Positions 29,442-37,737 of a stretch of 64,000 bases of DNA are shown piece after piece. The notes below the pieces were generated by a model, which saw only the letters and a program-made list of their open reading frames with translations, ran no database searches and was not told the DNA's origin. Within the stretch, counting starts at the first letter, position 1. The number at the start of each line of letters is the position of its first letter. The DNA is from Streptomyces rishiriensis (GTDB taxonomy: Bacteria; Actinomycetota; Actinomycetes; Streptomycetales; Streptomycetaceae): contig NZ_BEWA01000003.1 of the NCBI RefSeq assembly GCF_003112535.1, positions 124,001-188,000 of the forward strand, written 5' to 3'. Position numbers and translations under genes: made by a program.

Positions 29442-30218
29442 GTGAGCGAGAAGAATCGTGACGGAAAGCGCAACGCCCGCGAACGGCTGGCGGCGGAGCG
29501 CGAGAAGCAGAAGGCCGCCGAGCGGCGGCGGCGCACACTGATCGTCGGGGCGAGCGTGGTCTGTGTGCTCGGCCTGGCGGCGGTGATCGGCGTCGTCGCC
29601 GCGAACTCCGGCAAGGACGACAGCGCGAAGAAGGCGGGCCCGGTCGTGGCTCCCTCCGGGGCCCTGGGCCAGGACGCGCTGGCGATCCCCGTCGGCAAGG
29701 AGGGCTCCAAGTCCACGCTCACGGTCTGGGAGGACTTCCGCTGTCCGGCCTGCAAGGGTTTCGAGACGGCGTACCGTCCCACGGTCCACGAGCTGACGGA
29801 CGCCGGAAAGCTCAAGGTCGAGTACCACCTGGCCACCCTCATCGACGGGAACATGGGCGGCAGCGGCTCCCGCCGGGCGGCCAACGCGGCGGCCTGCGCC
29901 CAGGACGCCGGGAAGTTCTCCGCGTACCACGACGTGCTGTACGAGAACCAGCCGGAGGAGACGAAGGACGCCTACGCCCAGAACAGCAGGCTGATCGAGC
30001 TCGCGGGCAAGGTCGACGGGCTCGACACGCCCGCCTTCCGCACCTGCGTCCAGGACGGCACGCACGACAGCTGGGTCGTGAAGTCCAACCAGGCCTTCCA
30101 GAACGGCCACTTCGGCGGCACCCCGACCGTGTTGCTCAACGGCAAGAACATCTACCAGGACCAGTCGATGACACCGGCGAAGCTGAAGCAGATGGTGGAG
30201 TCGGCCGACCAGGGGTGA
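29442..30218 (+). CDS. DsbA-family thioredoxin-fold protein, membrane anchored
   Basis: 258 residues. A basic, charged N-terminus (KNRDGKRNARERLAAEREKQKAAERRRR) is followed by one transmembrane helix (TLIVGASVVCVLGLAAVIGVVAA), so the catalytic domain is extracytoplasmic. The thioredoxin-like domain starts near residue 85 and carries CPAC (Cys102-Cys105) in WEDFRCPACKGFE, plus the cis-Pro segment GGTPTVLLNGK near the end. It should form or isomerise disulfides in exported proteins. GTG 29442 has only a weak GGGGG upstream. It sits between trpA and lgt, another envelope-protein gene. Confidence 0.9.
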   Translation: MSEKNRDGKRNARERLAAEREKQKAAERRRRTLIVGASVVCVLGLAAVIGVVAANSGKDDSAKKAGPVVAPSGALGQDALAIPVGKEGSKSTLTVWEDFRCPACKGFETAYRPTVHELTDAGKLKVEYHLATLIDGNMGGSGSRRAANAAACAQDAGKFSAYHDVLYENQPEETKDAYAQNSRLIELAGKVDGLDTPAFRTCVQDGTHDSWVVKSNQAFQNGHFGGTPTVLLNGKNIYQDQSMTPAKLKQMVESADQG

Positions 30219-30314
30219 CGAAAGGAGTAAGGCCATTTCACACCCGCCCGTTATGGAGCCGTAGCCGGGCTGCCCGCCGTCGGCCCGGCCCGGCACGGTA
30301 GCGTCGACCCTGCC

Positions 30315-31445
30315 ATGGAACTTGCCTACATTCCCAGCCCGTCGCACGGGGTGCTGTACCTCGGCCCCGTACCACTGCGCGGCTACGCGTTCTGCATCAT
30401 CATCGGCGTCTTCGTCGCGGTCTGGCTCGGCAACCGGCGCTGGGTCGCCCGGGGCGGGCGGGTCGGGACGGTGGCCGACATCTCCGTCTGGGCGGTGCCC
30501 TTCGGGCTGGTCGGCGGCCGGCTCTACCACGTGATCACGGACTACGAGCTGTACTTCAGCGCGGGCCGTGACTGGGTGGACGCCTTCAAGGTCTGGCAGG
30601 GCGGCCTCGGCATCTGGGGCGCGATCGCGCTGGGCGCGGTGGGAGCCTGGATCGGCTGCCGTCGCCGGGGCATCCCGCTGCCCGCGTACGCCGATGCCAT
30701 CGCGCCCGGGATCGCCCTCGCGCAGGCGATCGGCCGCTGGGGCAACTGGTTCAACCAGGAGCTGTACGGCAAGGAGACCGACCTCCCCTGGGCGCTGCAC
30801 ATCACGTCCTCCGCGGACGGCCGGGTGCCGGGCTACTACCACCCGACGTTCCTGTACGAGTCGCTGTGGTGCATCGGCGTCGCCCTTCTCGTCATCTGGG
30901 CCGACCGCCGCTTCAAGCTGGGCCACGGCCGGGCGTTCGCCCTGTACGTCGCGGCGTACTGCGTGGGCCGCGCGTGGATCGAGTACATGCGGGTCGACGA
31001 CGCCCACCACATCCTGGGTCTGCGGCTCAACGACTGGACCGCGCTGGTCGTCTTCCTGCTCGCGGTGACGTACATCGTCGTCTCGGCGAAGAAGCGGCCC
31101 GGGCGCGAGGCGGTCGTCGAACCGGGCGCGGACGCCTCCGGCGCGTCGGCCGGGACCGCGGCCGACGGCGAGGACGACCCGAAGGCCGACGCCGGGGCGG
31201 AGAGCACCGAGAAGACCGCCGAGAAGAGCGCCGAGAAGTCCGCGGACACGGGTGCCGGGAAGAGCGCGGCGAAGACCGGCGGCTCCGGGGACGAGTCCGC
31301 CGCCGCGGAGTCCTCGGCCGCGAAGGCCGAGGCCGACGCGGAGGGCGAGGGCGCGCAGGACGCCGGGGCCAAGGCCGCCGGGGCCAAGGCCGCCGGGGGC
31401 GGCGTGAAGAAGGACGAAGCGGAGTCGGCCGGCAAGAAGGGCTGA
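30315..31445 (+). CDS. lgt: Prolipoprotein diacylglyceryl transferase
   Basis: 376 residues. The first ~255 form the seven-helix Lgt enzyme that transfers diacylglycerol to the lipobox cysteine of prolipoproteins in the cytoplasmic membrane. The signature GRWGNWFNQE (140-149) and FLYESLWC are intact. The last ~120 residues form an Ala/Glu/Lys/Ser-rich, low-complexity cytoplasmic tail with repeated EK and KAAGAK elements, longer than in most Lgt proteins outside streptomycetes. TAGCGT (30299-30304) lies 10 nt before ATG 30315, with no ribosome binding site. Confidence 0.95.
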   Translation: MELAYIPSPSHGVLYLGPVPLRGYAFCIIIGVFVAVWLGNRRWVARGGRVGTVADISVWAVPFGLVGGRLYHVITDYELYFSAGRDWVDAFKVWQGGLGIWGAIALGAVGAWIGCRRRGIPLPAYADAIAPGIALAQAIGRWGNWFNQELYGKETDLPWALHITSSADGRVPGYYHPTFLYESLWCIGVALLVIWADRRFKLGHGRAFALYVAAYCVGRAWIEYMRVDDAHHILGLRLNDWTALVVFLLAVTYIVVSAKKRPGREAVVEPGADASGASAGTAADGEDDPKADAGAESTEKTAEKSAEKSADTGAGKSAAKTGGSGDESAAAESSAAKAEADAEGEGAQDAGAKAAGAKAAGGGVKKDEAESAGKKG

Positions 31446-31463
31446 CGGCCGACGGCACGACGA

Positions 31464-31495
31464 CGAGGGCGCCCGGGTTCTGCCGGGCGCCCTCG
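31464..31495. terminator. Bidirectional hairpin between lgt and the convergent CitE-like gene
   Basis: Perfect 13-bp stem (31464-31476 with 31483-31495; arms begin CGAGGGCGCC and end GGCGCCCTCG) with a 6-nt loop. It lies 18 nt after lgt and 19 nt after the end of the opposing gene, so it can terminate both. Confidence 0.7.
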
Positions 31496-31514
31496 CTCGT
31501 CTGCGGGGGCGGGT

Positions 31515-32348
31515 TCAGTCGCCGCGGGCCGCCAGCGACAGGGTGCGCTGGGCGGCCGCCACCACGGCCGCGTCGATGAAGCGGCCGTCGGGGAGGGCCT
31601 GGGCGCCCTGTTCGGTGGCCGCCGCCTTCACGATCGTCTCGGCGTCCTCCAGCTCCTGCTGGGTGGGCAGATAGGCCCGTTCGATGATCGGGAGCTGGCG
31701 GGGGTGGATGGCGGCGCGGCCCAGGAAGCCGAGGGTACGGCCGTGGGCGCAGCTGACGGCGAGGCCGTCCAGGTCCCGGATGTCGGGGTGGACCGACTGG
31801 GGCGGCGGCGCCAGGCCGGCGGCGCGGGCGGCGACGATCACGCGGGAGCGGGACCAGTCGAGGCCGGCGTCCGCACGGACGCCCAGGTCGGCGCGGAGGT
31901 CGGCCTCGCCGAGGGCGATGCCGCGCAGGGCGGGGTGGGCGGAGGCGATGGCGTAGGCGTGTTCGACGCCGAGGGCCGTCTCCAGGAGGGCGTGGAGGGG
32001 GGTGGCCCCGCCTTCGGCCCGCTGTGTGGTCCGGGCCACGCGGGTGATCTGGTGCGGGGACGTCACCTTGGGCAGGCGCAGGCCGCGGACGCCGGGCAGG
32101 GCGGCCAGCGTGCGCAGGTCCGCCGCGGCGAACGGGGTGTCCAGGGCGTTGACCCGGACGTGGACGGGGACCGGCTGGGGTTCGCGCAGGCGCTCGGCGG
32201 TGGCGGCGCGGGCGTACTCCTTGCGGTCCGGGGCGACCGCGTCCTCCAGGTCGACGATGACGGCGTCGGCGCCGCAGGCGAGCGCCTTGCTGACGGTCTG
32301 CGGGCGGTCGCCCGGCACATAGAGCCAGGTCAGAGGGGGCTTCGTCAT
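31515..32348 (-). CDS. CitE/HpcH-type CoA ester lyase
   Basis: 277-residue TIM-barrel protein of the HpcH/HpaI aldolase-citrate lyase beta family, expected to cleave or hydrolyse a CoA thioester such as malyl-, citramalyl- or HMG-like-CoA. Family marks are LYVPGDRP at the start, GADAVIVDLEDAVAPDRK, HVRVNALDT, RGLRLPKV, ALLETALGVEHAYAIA and GEADLRADLG with acidic metal ligands. It is the last gene of the seven-gene minus-strand operon; its ATG overlaps the stop of the CaiB/BaiF gene by four bases, so substrate activation by that transferase followed by cleavage here is a reasonable inference. Confidence 0.88.
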   Translation of the reverse strand: MTKPPLTWLYVPGDRPQTVSKALACGADAVIVDLEDAVAPDRKEYARAATAERLREPQPVPVHVRVNALDTPFAAADLRTLAALPGVRGLRLPKVTSPHQITRVARTTQRAEGGATPLHALLETALGVEHAYAIASAHPALRGIALGEADLRADLGVRADAGLDWSRSRVIVAARAAGLAPPPQSVHPDIRDLDGLAVSCAHGRTLGFLGRAAIHPRQLPIIERAYLPTQQELEDAETIVKAAATEQGAQALPDGRFIDAAVVAAAQRTLSLAARGD

Positions 32349-33541
32349 AGGGCGCCCTCCGCGCGCAGGGCGGTCAGCTCGGCCGGCGTGAGGCCCAGCT
32401 CGGTCAGGACCGTCTCCGTGTCGGCGCCGTGCGGGCGGCCCGCCCAGCGGATCGCCCCGGGGGTCGCCGAGAGGCGGAAGAGGACGTTCTGCATGCGGAT
32501 GCTCCCCAGCTCCGGGTCGTCGACGGCGGTGATCGTGTCGAGAGCCTGGTACTGGGGGTCGGTCATCACGTCCCGGACGTCCTGGACCGGGGCGACGGCC
32601 GCCTCCGCCTTCTCGAAGGCGGCGAGGACGTCGGTACGGGTGCGGGCGGCGATCCAGGCGCCGACCGCCTCGTCGAGGACGTCGGCGTGCGCGGCCCGGC
32701 CGGCGCCCGTCGCGAACCAGGGCGCGTCGATCAGATCGGGCCGCCCGACCAGGCGCATCACCCGTTCCGCGACGGACTGCGCCGAGGTCGACACGGCGAC
32801 CCAGCCTCCGTCGGAGGTGCGGTAGGTGTTGCGGGGGGCGTTGTTCGCGGACCGGTTGCCGGTGCGGGCCTGGACGTAGCCGAGCTGGTCGTACCAGAGG
32901 GGCTGCGGGCCGAGGACGGTGAGGATGGGCTCGATGATCGCCATGTCGACGACCTGGCCCTCGCCGGTGCGGTCGCGGGCGGCGAGGGCCGTCATGACGG
33001 CGTAGGCGGTGGCCAGGCCGGCGATCGAGTCGGCGAGGCCGAACGGCGGAAGGGTGGGCGAGGCGTCCGGCTCTCCCGTGATGGCCGCGAATCCGCTCAT
33101 GGCCTCGGCGAGGGTGCCGAAGCCGGGGCGGTGCGCGTAGGGGCCGAACTGGCCGAAGGCGGTGACCCGGGCGAGGACCAGCCGGGGGTTCGCCGCCGAC
33201 AGCTCCTCCCAGCCCAGGTCCCACTTCTCGAGGGTGCCGGGACGGAAGTTCTCGATGATCACGTCGGCGGTGGCGGCCAGCCGCAGCAGGGTGGCGCGGC
33301 CGCCCGGCTTGGACAGGTTCAGGGTGATGGTGCGCTTGTTGCGGCCGAGGAGTTTCCACCACAGGCCCACGCCGTCCTTGGCGGGGCCGTGGCCTCGGGA
33401 GGGGTCGGGCTGGGCGGGGTGCTCGACCTTGACGACCTCCGCGCCGAAGTCGCCGAGCATGGTCGCGGCGAGGGGCCCGGCGAAGAGGGTGGCCAGGTCG
33501 AGGACGCGCACACCGTGCAGGGGAGGAGTCGCCGCGGTCAT
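32345..33541 (-). CDS. CaiB/BaiF (class III) CoA-transferase
   Basis: 398-residue class III CoA-transferase, length standard. The N-terminal RVLDLATLFAGPLAATMLGDFGAEVVKVE and the R-x-K-R-T-I-T-L-N-L segment are typical, and the probable catalytic aspartate is Asp171 in FGLADSIAGLA, followed by RTGEGQVVDMA. It transfers CoA between carboxylic acids; partners are unknown. It overlaps the ribokinase remnant upstream and the CitE-like lyase downstream by four bases each, so it belongs to the ADP-ribosylglycohydrolase operon. Confidence 0.92.
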   Translation of the reverse strand: MTAATPPLHGVRVLDLATLFAGPLAATMLGDFGAEVVKVEHPAQPDPSRGHGPAKDGVGLWWKLLGRNKRTITLNLSKPGGRATLLRLAATADVIIENFRPGTLEKWDLGWEELSAANPRLVLARVTAFGQFGPYAHRPGFGTLAEAMSGFAAITGEPDASPTLPPFGLADSIAGLATAYAVMTALAARDRTGEGQVVDMAIIEPILTVLGPQPLWYDQLGYVQARTGNRSANNAPRNTYRTSDGGWVAVSTSAQSVAERVMRLVGRPDLIDAPWFATGAGRAAHADVLDEAVGAWIAARTRTDVLAAFEKAEAAVAPVQDVRDVMTDPQYQALDTITAVDDPELGSIRMQNVLFRLSATPGAIRWAGRPHGADTETVLTELGLTPAELTALRAEGAL

Positions 33542-33912
33542 GAGGCGTACCGCCTCTGGACCGCGCAGCGGTACGGCGTCGAGGCGGACGCGCCGGCGCG
33601 TCGGGCCGACAGCGCGGCCGGGGCGGCCGCCCCGGTGAGTGCCTCCCGCGCCGGGCGGCCCTCGCCGGGGACCACGGCGAGGGCGGCGGCGAAGGGGTCG
33701 CCCGCGCCGGTCACCGAGACCGCGCCGCCCGCGTGGGCGGCGGGGATCGCCTGGTTGACGCGGGGGGCGGCGGCGCTCGCCCGGTCGGTGCCCTTGCCGC
33801 CGGGGACGGTGCCGAACTCTCTTCCCGGCAGGGTCTCTTCGCGCTGCGGGGGTGTCTCGGCGTAGGCGACGAGGTCCGTGTTCGTGCTGCCGAGCACGTC
33901 GGTGTCGGTCAT
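33538..33912 (-). pseudogene. Collapsed ribokinase (PfkB family) remnant
   Basis: A 124-codon open frame whose first part, DVLGSTNTDLVAYAETPPQ and GREFGTVPGGKG, is the N-terminus of a PfkB/ribokinase, and whose second part, AVSVTGAGDPFAAALAV, is the C-terminal catalytic GAGD motif. In intact ribokinases (~300 residues) these are about 200 residues apart; here they are ~40 apart, joined by a short stretch around PRVNQAIPAAHAGG. GGKG is followed by TDR rather than the usual A-N-Q. The middle of the sugar-binding and ATP domain is missing, so it cannot be an active kinase. The frame remains open and overlaps both neighbours by four bases, so translational coupling in the operon is preserved. An in-frame deletion is the simplest explanation. 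Confidence 0.75.
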
Positions 33913-35321
33913 GGGCGGGAAGCCTCCCGGTGGGTGAGGGACCAGGTCAGGTGGGCCAGGGCGTCGAAGCCGACGCCGTTGAAGTCGGCGACGGAGGTGG
34001 CCAGCCGGTTCTTGAGGGGGGCCGTCCAGTGGTCGGGGAGGGCGGCCGGGTCGCCCGCGAGGAGGGCGGCGACGCCGCCGGCTGTCGCGCCCGCCGAATC
34101 GGTGTCCAGGCCGCCGGCCACGGCGCCGCGCACGGAGCGGGTGAAGTCGCCGTCCGCGTGGGTGAGGGCGGCGGCGACCAGGGCGGTGTTGGGGACGGCG
34201 TGGACCCAGTGGTACGCCCGGTGAGCTGCGTGGAGTTCGTCCACGACGGTGTCGAACCCGTCCCGGCCGGGGTGTTCTTCGGCGAGCCGGACGGCGTGCT
34301 CGACGGCGCGGAAGAGACGGGAGCGCGGGGGGACGACGGTCAGTCCGGTGCGCAGACAGGCGTGGACGTCCTGGGCGCCGGTCGCTGCCGCGGCGATGAC
34401 GGCCGCCGTGAACATCGCCGCGTAGACGCCGTTGGCGGTGTGGGTGAGACAGGCGTCGCGGTGGGCCTGTTCCGCGGCGGCGGCCGGGTCGCCGGGGTTG
34501 GTCCAGCCGTGGACGTCGGCGCGGATCAGGGCCCCGATCCATTCGCGGAAGGGGTTGCGGTGGCGTGCGGTGTGCGGGGGTTCGACGCCGCAGAGCAGGT
34601 TGCGCAGGGCGATGCGTTCGGCGGTGAAGGCGCGGCCGGGCGGGAGTTCGTCGAGCCAGAGCCGGGCGACGTCCGCGGTGGTGAAGTTCGTGCCGTGGCG
34701 TTGCAGCAGGAGCAGGTTGAGCAGCGGGTAGTTGAGGTCGTCGTCCTCGGGCATGCCGTCGATGTTCTCGGCGAGCGAGGTGCTCGCCGAGCGGCGGTTC
34801 CAGGGGTGGGCGTCGAGGAGGGGCCCGGGGACTCCTCGGGCGGTGAAGTACCCGTCGAGGGGCCAGTTCCCGGCGGAGCGGGCGAGGGCGCGGACGGCGT
34901 CCAGGGGGAGCTTCTCGACCGGCTTGCCGAGGAGACAGCCGACGGCCCGGCCCAGCCAGGCCGCCTCCAGCCGGGCCGGTGCGGCAGCCGGGGGCCGGGC
35001 CCGGTGGGGGGCCGGGGGACGGGCGTCGTCGGGCCGGCCCGGCCAGCGCGGGCACAGGGCCCTGATCCTCTCCAGCTCCGTCGGTTCGTCCTGCGCCGTT
35101 CTGCTGGGCAGGTCGGCCAGTTCGTCCAGGAGGTCCTCGGCGAGGAGGCGCAGATAGCGGGAGGCGCGCTGCGGTGAGGCGCCCGCGCGGGCCGGCGCCT
35201 CGCAGCCGCCCGCGGCCTTCCAGCGGGCGGCGATCGCCCGGGCCTCCCGGCCGTCCTCGGCGGCCTGGCGCAGCTCGTGGCCGAGGAGGTCCTCCGGCTG
35301 GACCCAGGTCAGTCGGAGCAT
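33909..35321 (-). CDS. ADP-ribosylglycohydrolase family protein A (with N-terminal extension)
   Basis: 470 residues. The first ~115 form an extra region (TWVQPEDLLGHELRQAAEDG, then Arg/Pro-rich) not found in minimal DraG-type enzymes. The ADP-ribosylglycohydrolase fold starts at ~118 (LEAAWLGRAVGCLLGKPVEKL). The family's two metal-ligand clusters appear as EDDDLNY (residues 192-198, in place of the usual TDDT) and GLDTDSAGATAGG (404-416), so it could bind the dinuclear metal site that removes ADP-ribose from proteins or small molecules. It overlaps the next upstream gene by 13 bases and the ribokinase remnant by four. The substrate is unknown. Confidence 0.88.
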   Translation of the reverse strand: MLRLTWVQPEDLLGHELRQAAEDGREARAIAARWKAAGGCEAPARAGASPQRASRYLRLLAEDLLDELADLPSRTAQDEPTELERIRALCPRWPGRPDDARPPAPHRARPPAAAPARLEAAWLGRAVGCLLGKPVEKLPLDAVRALARSAGNWPLDGYFTARGVPGPLLDAHPWNRRSASTSLAENIDGMPEDDDLNYPLLNLLLLQRHGTNFTTADVARLWLDELPPGRAFTAERIALRNLLCGVEPPHTARHRNPFREWIGALIRADVHGWTNPGDPAAAAEQAHRDACLTHTANGVYAAMFTAAVIAAAATGAQDVHACLRTGLTVVPPRSRLFRAVEHAVRLAEEHPGRDGFDTVVDELHAAHRAYHWVHAVPNTALVAAALTHADGDFTRSVRGAVAGGLDTDSAGATAGGVAALLAGDPAALPDHWTAPLKNRLATSVADFNGVGFDALAHLTWSLTHREASRP

Positions 35322-36484
35322 CTCGTGCCTCCCAGGGCGTGGAACGCCTGCTCGTGGGCGCGGCGGCGGTCCACATCGCGGGCGAAGATCTCCCGGGCGA
35401 CCTCGACGAGCGTCGCCGCGGGCTGCCAGAGGTCGAGCCTGCTGGCCTCGGAGACCTGCTTGGACCAGTCGTCGGGGACGGGGGAGCCCAGCGCCCCGGC
35501 CAGGGCTCCCGCCATCGTGGCGATGGAGTCGCAGTCGCGGCCGTAGTTCACCGAGCCGAGCACCGCCCGCCGGTAGTCGCCGCCGGCCACCAGCAACATG
35601 CCGAGTGCGACGGGGAGTTCCTCGATCGCGTGCACCCGGGAGGGGCGGCGGGCGGCCAGTGAGGGCCGGCGGTAGTCGGGGCCGACCGTGTCGAAGGGCT
35701 CCACCGCCTTGCGGAGCGGGACGAGCGCGGACTCGAAGTCGGTGTGGCGGGCCGCCGTTTCGCAGACCGCCTCGATCGCCGCGCGCGTGCCGTCCTTGGC
35801 CAGCGACAGACAGCCGGCGACCACCGACTCCGGCGTCGCGCGCGGAGCGCAGGCCGCCGCCACCGCCGCCGCGAACACCCCTGCCGCCTCACGGCCGTAC
35901 GACGACTGGTGGGCGCCCGCGACGTCCAGCGCCTCGGCGTACGCGCGCGCCGGGTCGGCCGCGTTGACCAGTCCCACGGGGGCCATGTACATCGCGGCGC
36001 CGCAGTTGACGATGTTGCCGACGCCGGCCTCGCGCGGGTCGGCATGGCCGTAGTGAAGCCGGGCCACCAGCCATTTCTCCGCGAGGAAGATGCGGTGCAG
36101 GGGGAGTGCCTCCGCCTCCAGTTCCGGGATCCAGCGGGGTGTCGTGATCAGGTCCGGCACCAGGTGGTCGGCGACGGCGTAGGCGTCCAGGTGGTCGCGT
36201 ACGGCGGCGTAGACCCTGATCAGGGCGTGGGTCATCAAGGTGTCGTCGGTGACGTGGCCGTCGCCCTTGTGGTACGGGGCGATGGGGCGGGCGGTGCGCC
36301 AGTCGTCGCCGTTCCAGGGGCCGACGACGCCGTGGATCCGGCTGCCGTGCCGCTGGAGGATCTGCTCGGGGGAGTAGCCCTCGACGGGGCCGCCGAGGGC
36401 GTCTCCCACGGCGGCCCCCACGAGGGCGCCGGTGAGGCGTTCTTCCAGGGTTGCGCCGTTGCTTTCCGGTGCTTTGGGCGTCAT
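35309..36484 (-). CDS. ADP-ribosylglycohydrolase family protein B
   Basis: 391 residues. The most canonical member of the four: LTGALVGAAVGDALGGPVEGY at the start, TDDTLM (79-84) and GRDCDS (315-320) for the two metal clusters, and FLAEKWLVARLHYGHADPRE between. ATG 36484 is chosen because AGGAGG lies 12 nt upstream, whereas ATG 36496 abuts that site. The predicted activity is hydrolysis of an N- or O-linked ADP-ribosyl or related ribosyl group in the cytoplasm. Eight bases separate it from the upstream paralogue. Confidence 0.92.
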   Translation of the reverse strand: MTPKAPESNGATLEERLTGALVGAAVGDALGGPVEGYSPEQILQRHGSRIHGVVGPWNGDDWRTARPIAPYHKGDGHVTDDTLMTHALIRVYAAVRDHLDAYAVADHLVPDLITTPRWIPELEAEALPLHRIFLAEKWLVARLHYGHADPREAGVGNIVNCGAAMYMAPVGLVNAADPARAYAEALDVAGAHQSSYGREAAGVFAAAVAAACAPRATPESVVAGCLSLAKDGTRAAIEAVCETAARHTDFESALVPLRKAVEPFDTVGPDYRRPSLAARRPSRVHAIEELPVALGMLLVAGGDYRRAVLGSVNYGRDCDSIATMAGALAGALGSPVPDDWSKQVSEASRLDLWQPAATLVEVAREIFARDVDRRRAHEQAFHALGGTRCSD

Positions 36485-36492
36485 GCCCCGAA

Positions 36493-37737
36493 TCATCCTC
36501 CTGGTGGGGCCGGTTGTGCGGCTTCCAGGAGTTCGGCGAGTTCCACCAGGTCGGTGCCGGTGAGACGGGGGAGCGCACAGCCGGAGAGGGTGCGGCAGCT
36601 GTCGCGCCACGTGGCGGGGATCGCGTCGCCGCCGCCCAGCGCGCCGGTCAGCGCGCCGGCCAGCGCCGGGGCCGAGTCGGCGACCCGGGACAGACAGGCC
36701 GCGGCCGGGACCGCCTCGCAGATGCGGCCGCCGGACGCCGTCGCCAGGGCGAGCGCCACGGGGACCGTCTCCGCCGCCGCGATGCCGTAGCTGTAGACGT
36801 GGTCGACGATCTGGTGCTCCAGCAGGGGGACGAGCGCGAAGGCGCCGTCGGCCTCGCGGGCCAGCCGCAGCGCGTGGCGGGCGTTGCGGCCGATCTCGGT
36901 GTGCTCGGGGAGCTCGGCGAGCGCCGCCGCCACGCACTCCTCGGGGTCCGCGCCGACGAGGGCCAGCGCGAGGGCCGCCGCCATCGCGCGCGCACCGTGC
37001 ACACCGTCGCCGTCCTGGGTGTAGCGGGCGTCGAACTCGGCCAGTGCGGCGGCGAGCCGGGGGTCGCCGGGGTGGGCCACGGCCAGGACGCAGGCGCGTA
37101 CGCAGGCCGCGTCGTCGAAGTAGTGGGGGTTGTCGTGGCCGGTGGCCGGGGGGCGCAGGCCGGCGGCGAGGTTGCCCAGACCGGCCCGGACGGAGATGCG
37201 GGCGCGCAGCGGCAGCACGGCGGACTCGACCTCGGGGGCGCGCTCGGCCGCCGCCGCCACCTCGCAGGCGATCGCGTTCCAGGCGAGGTCGATCGCGGCG
37301 CGCGTGCGGCGTTCGCGGCTCAGGTCGCCGAGGGCGTCGTCGTCGCCGGCCCGCAGCATGGCCTCGGCCGCGAACGCCGCCCACTCGGCGTCGTCGGAGG
37401 GGCCCAGGCGCAGGGGCTCGGGAGGCTGGTTCAGGGCGATGGGCACGGGGAGGGTGGTCGTCGCGTTGTGCTCGGCGAAGGTGTCGAGCTCGCGGGTGAG
37501 ACGGCGGGTCCACTCGGGCATCCGGGCCGCGCGGTGCCGGGCGGCGGGCCAGCCCGCGGCATCGCCCGCGGCGAGGCCGAGCAGCAGACCGACGACGCGG
37601 CGCGCGCCCCGCGGGCGCGGCGCGCCGGGGGCCGGCGGGGCGTCCTGCTCGAGGGCGCCCGGTGCGGGGGTCTCCTGGGCAGCGGTGGGGGTGGCCCTGT
37701 CCGGGGCTGGGGGGAAGGTTGCCGCCTCGGTCGTCAT
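36493..37737 (-). CDS. ADP-ribosylglycohydrolase family protein C (divergent metal site)
   Basis: 414 residues with a Pro/Ala-rich N-terminal ~45 residues, then GARRVVGLLLGLAAGDAAGWP as in the family. The first metal cluster is SDDAEW (114-119) instead of TDDT, and the C-terminal cluster reads SRVADS (350-355) where the family has GRDxD(T/S), so the first of the two aspartates is missing. It may be catalytically weak or act on a different substrate. Its ATG overlaps the stop of paralogue D by four bases. The family call is confident; activity is doubtful. Confidence 0.85.
   Translation of the reverse strand: MTTEAATFPPAPDRATPTAAQETPAPGALEQDAPPAPGAPRPRGARRVVGLLLGLAAGDAAGWPAARHRAARMPEWTRRLTRELDTFAEHNATTTLPVPIALNQPPEPLRLGPSDDAEWAAFAAEAMLRAGDDDALGDLSRERRTRAAIDLAWNAIACEVAAAAERAPEVESAVLPLRARISVRAGLGNLAAGLRPPATGHDNPHYFDDAACVRACVLAVAHPGDPRLAAALAEFDARYTQDGDGVHGARAMAAALALALVGADPEECVAAALAELPEHTEIGRNARHALRLAREADGAFALVPLLEHQIVDHVYSYGIAAAETVPVALALATASGGRICEAVPAAACLSRVADSAPALAGALTGALGGGDAIPATWRDSCRTLSGCALPRLTGTDLVELAELLEAAQPAPPGG

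Noticed and set aside
32063..32320. Arg/Ser/Pro-rich short frame inside the CitE-like gene
   Set aside because: Alternative-frame artefact with no start signal; the main frame is well conserved.
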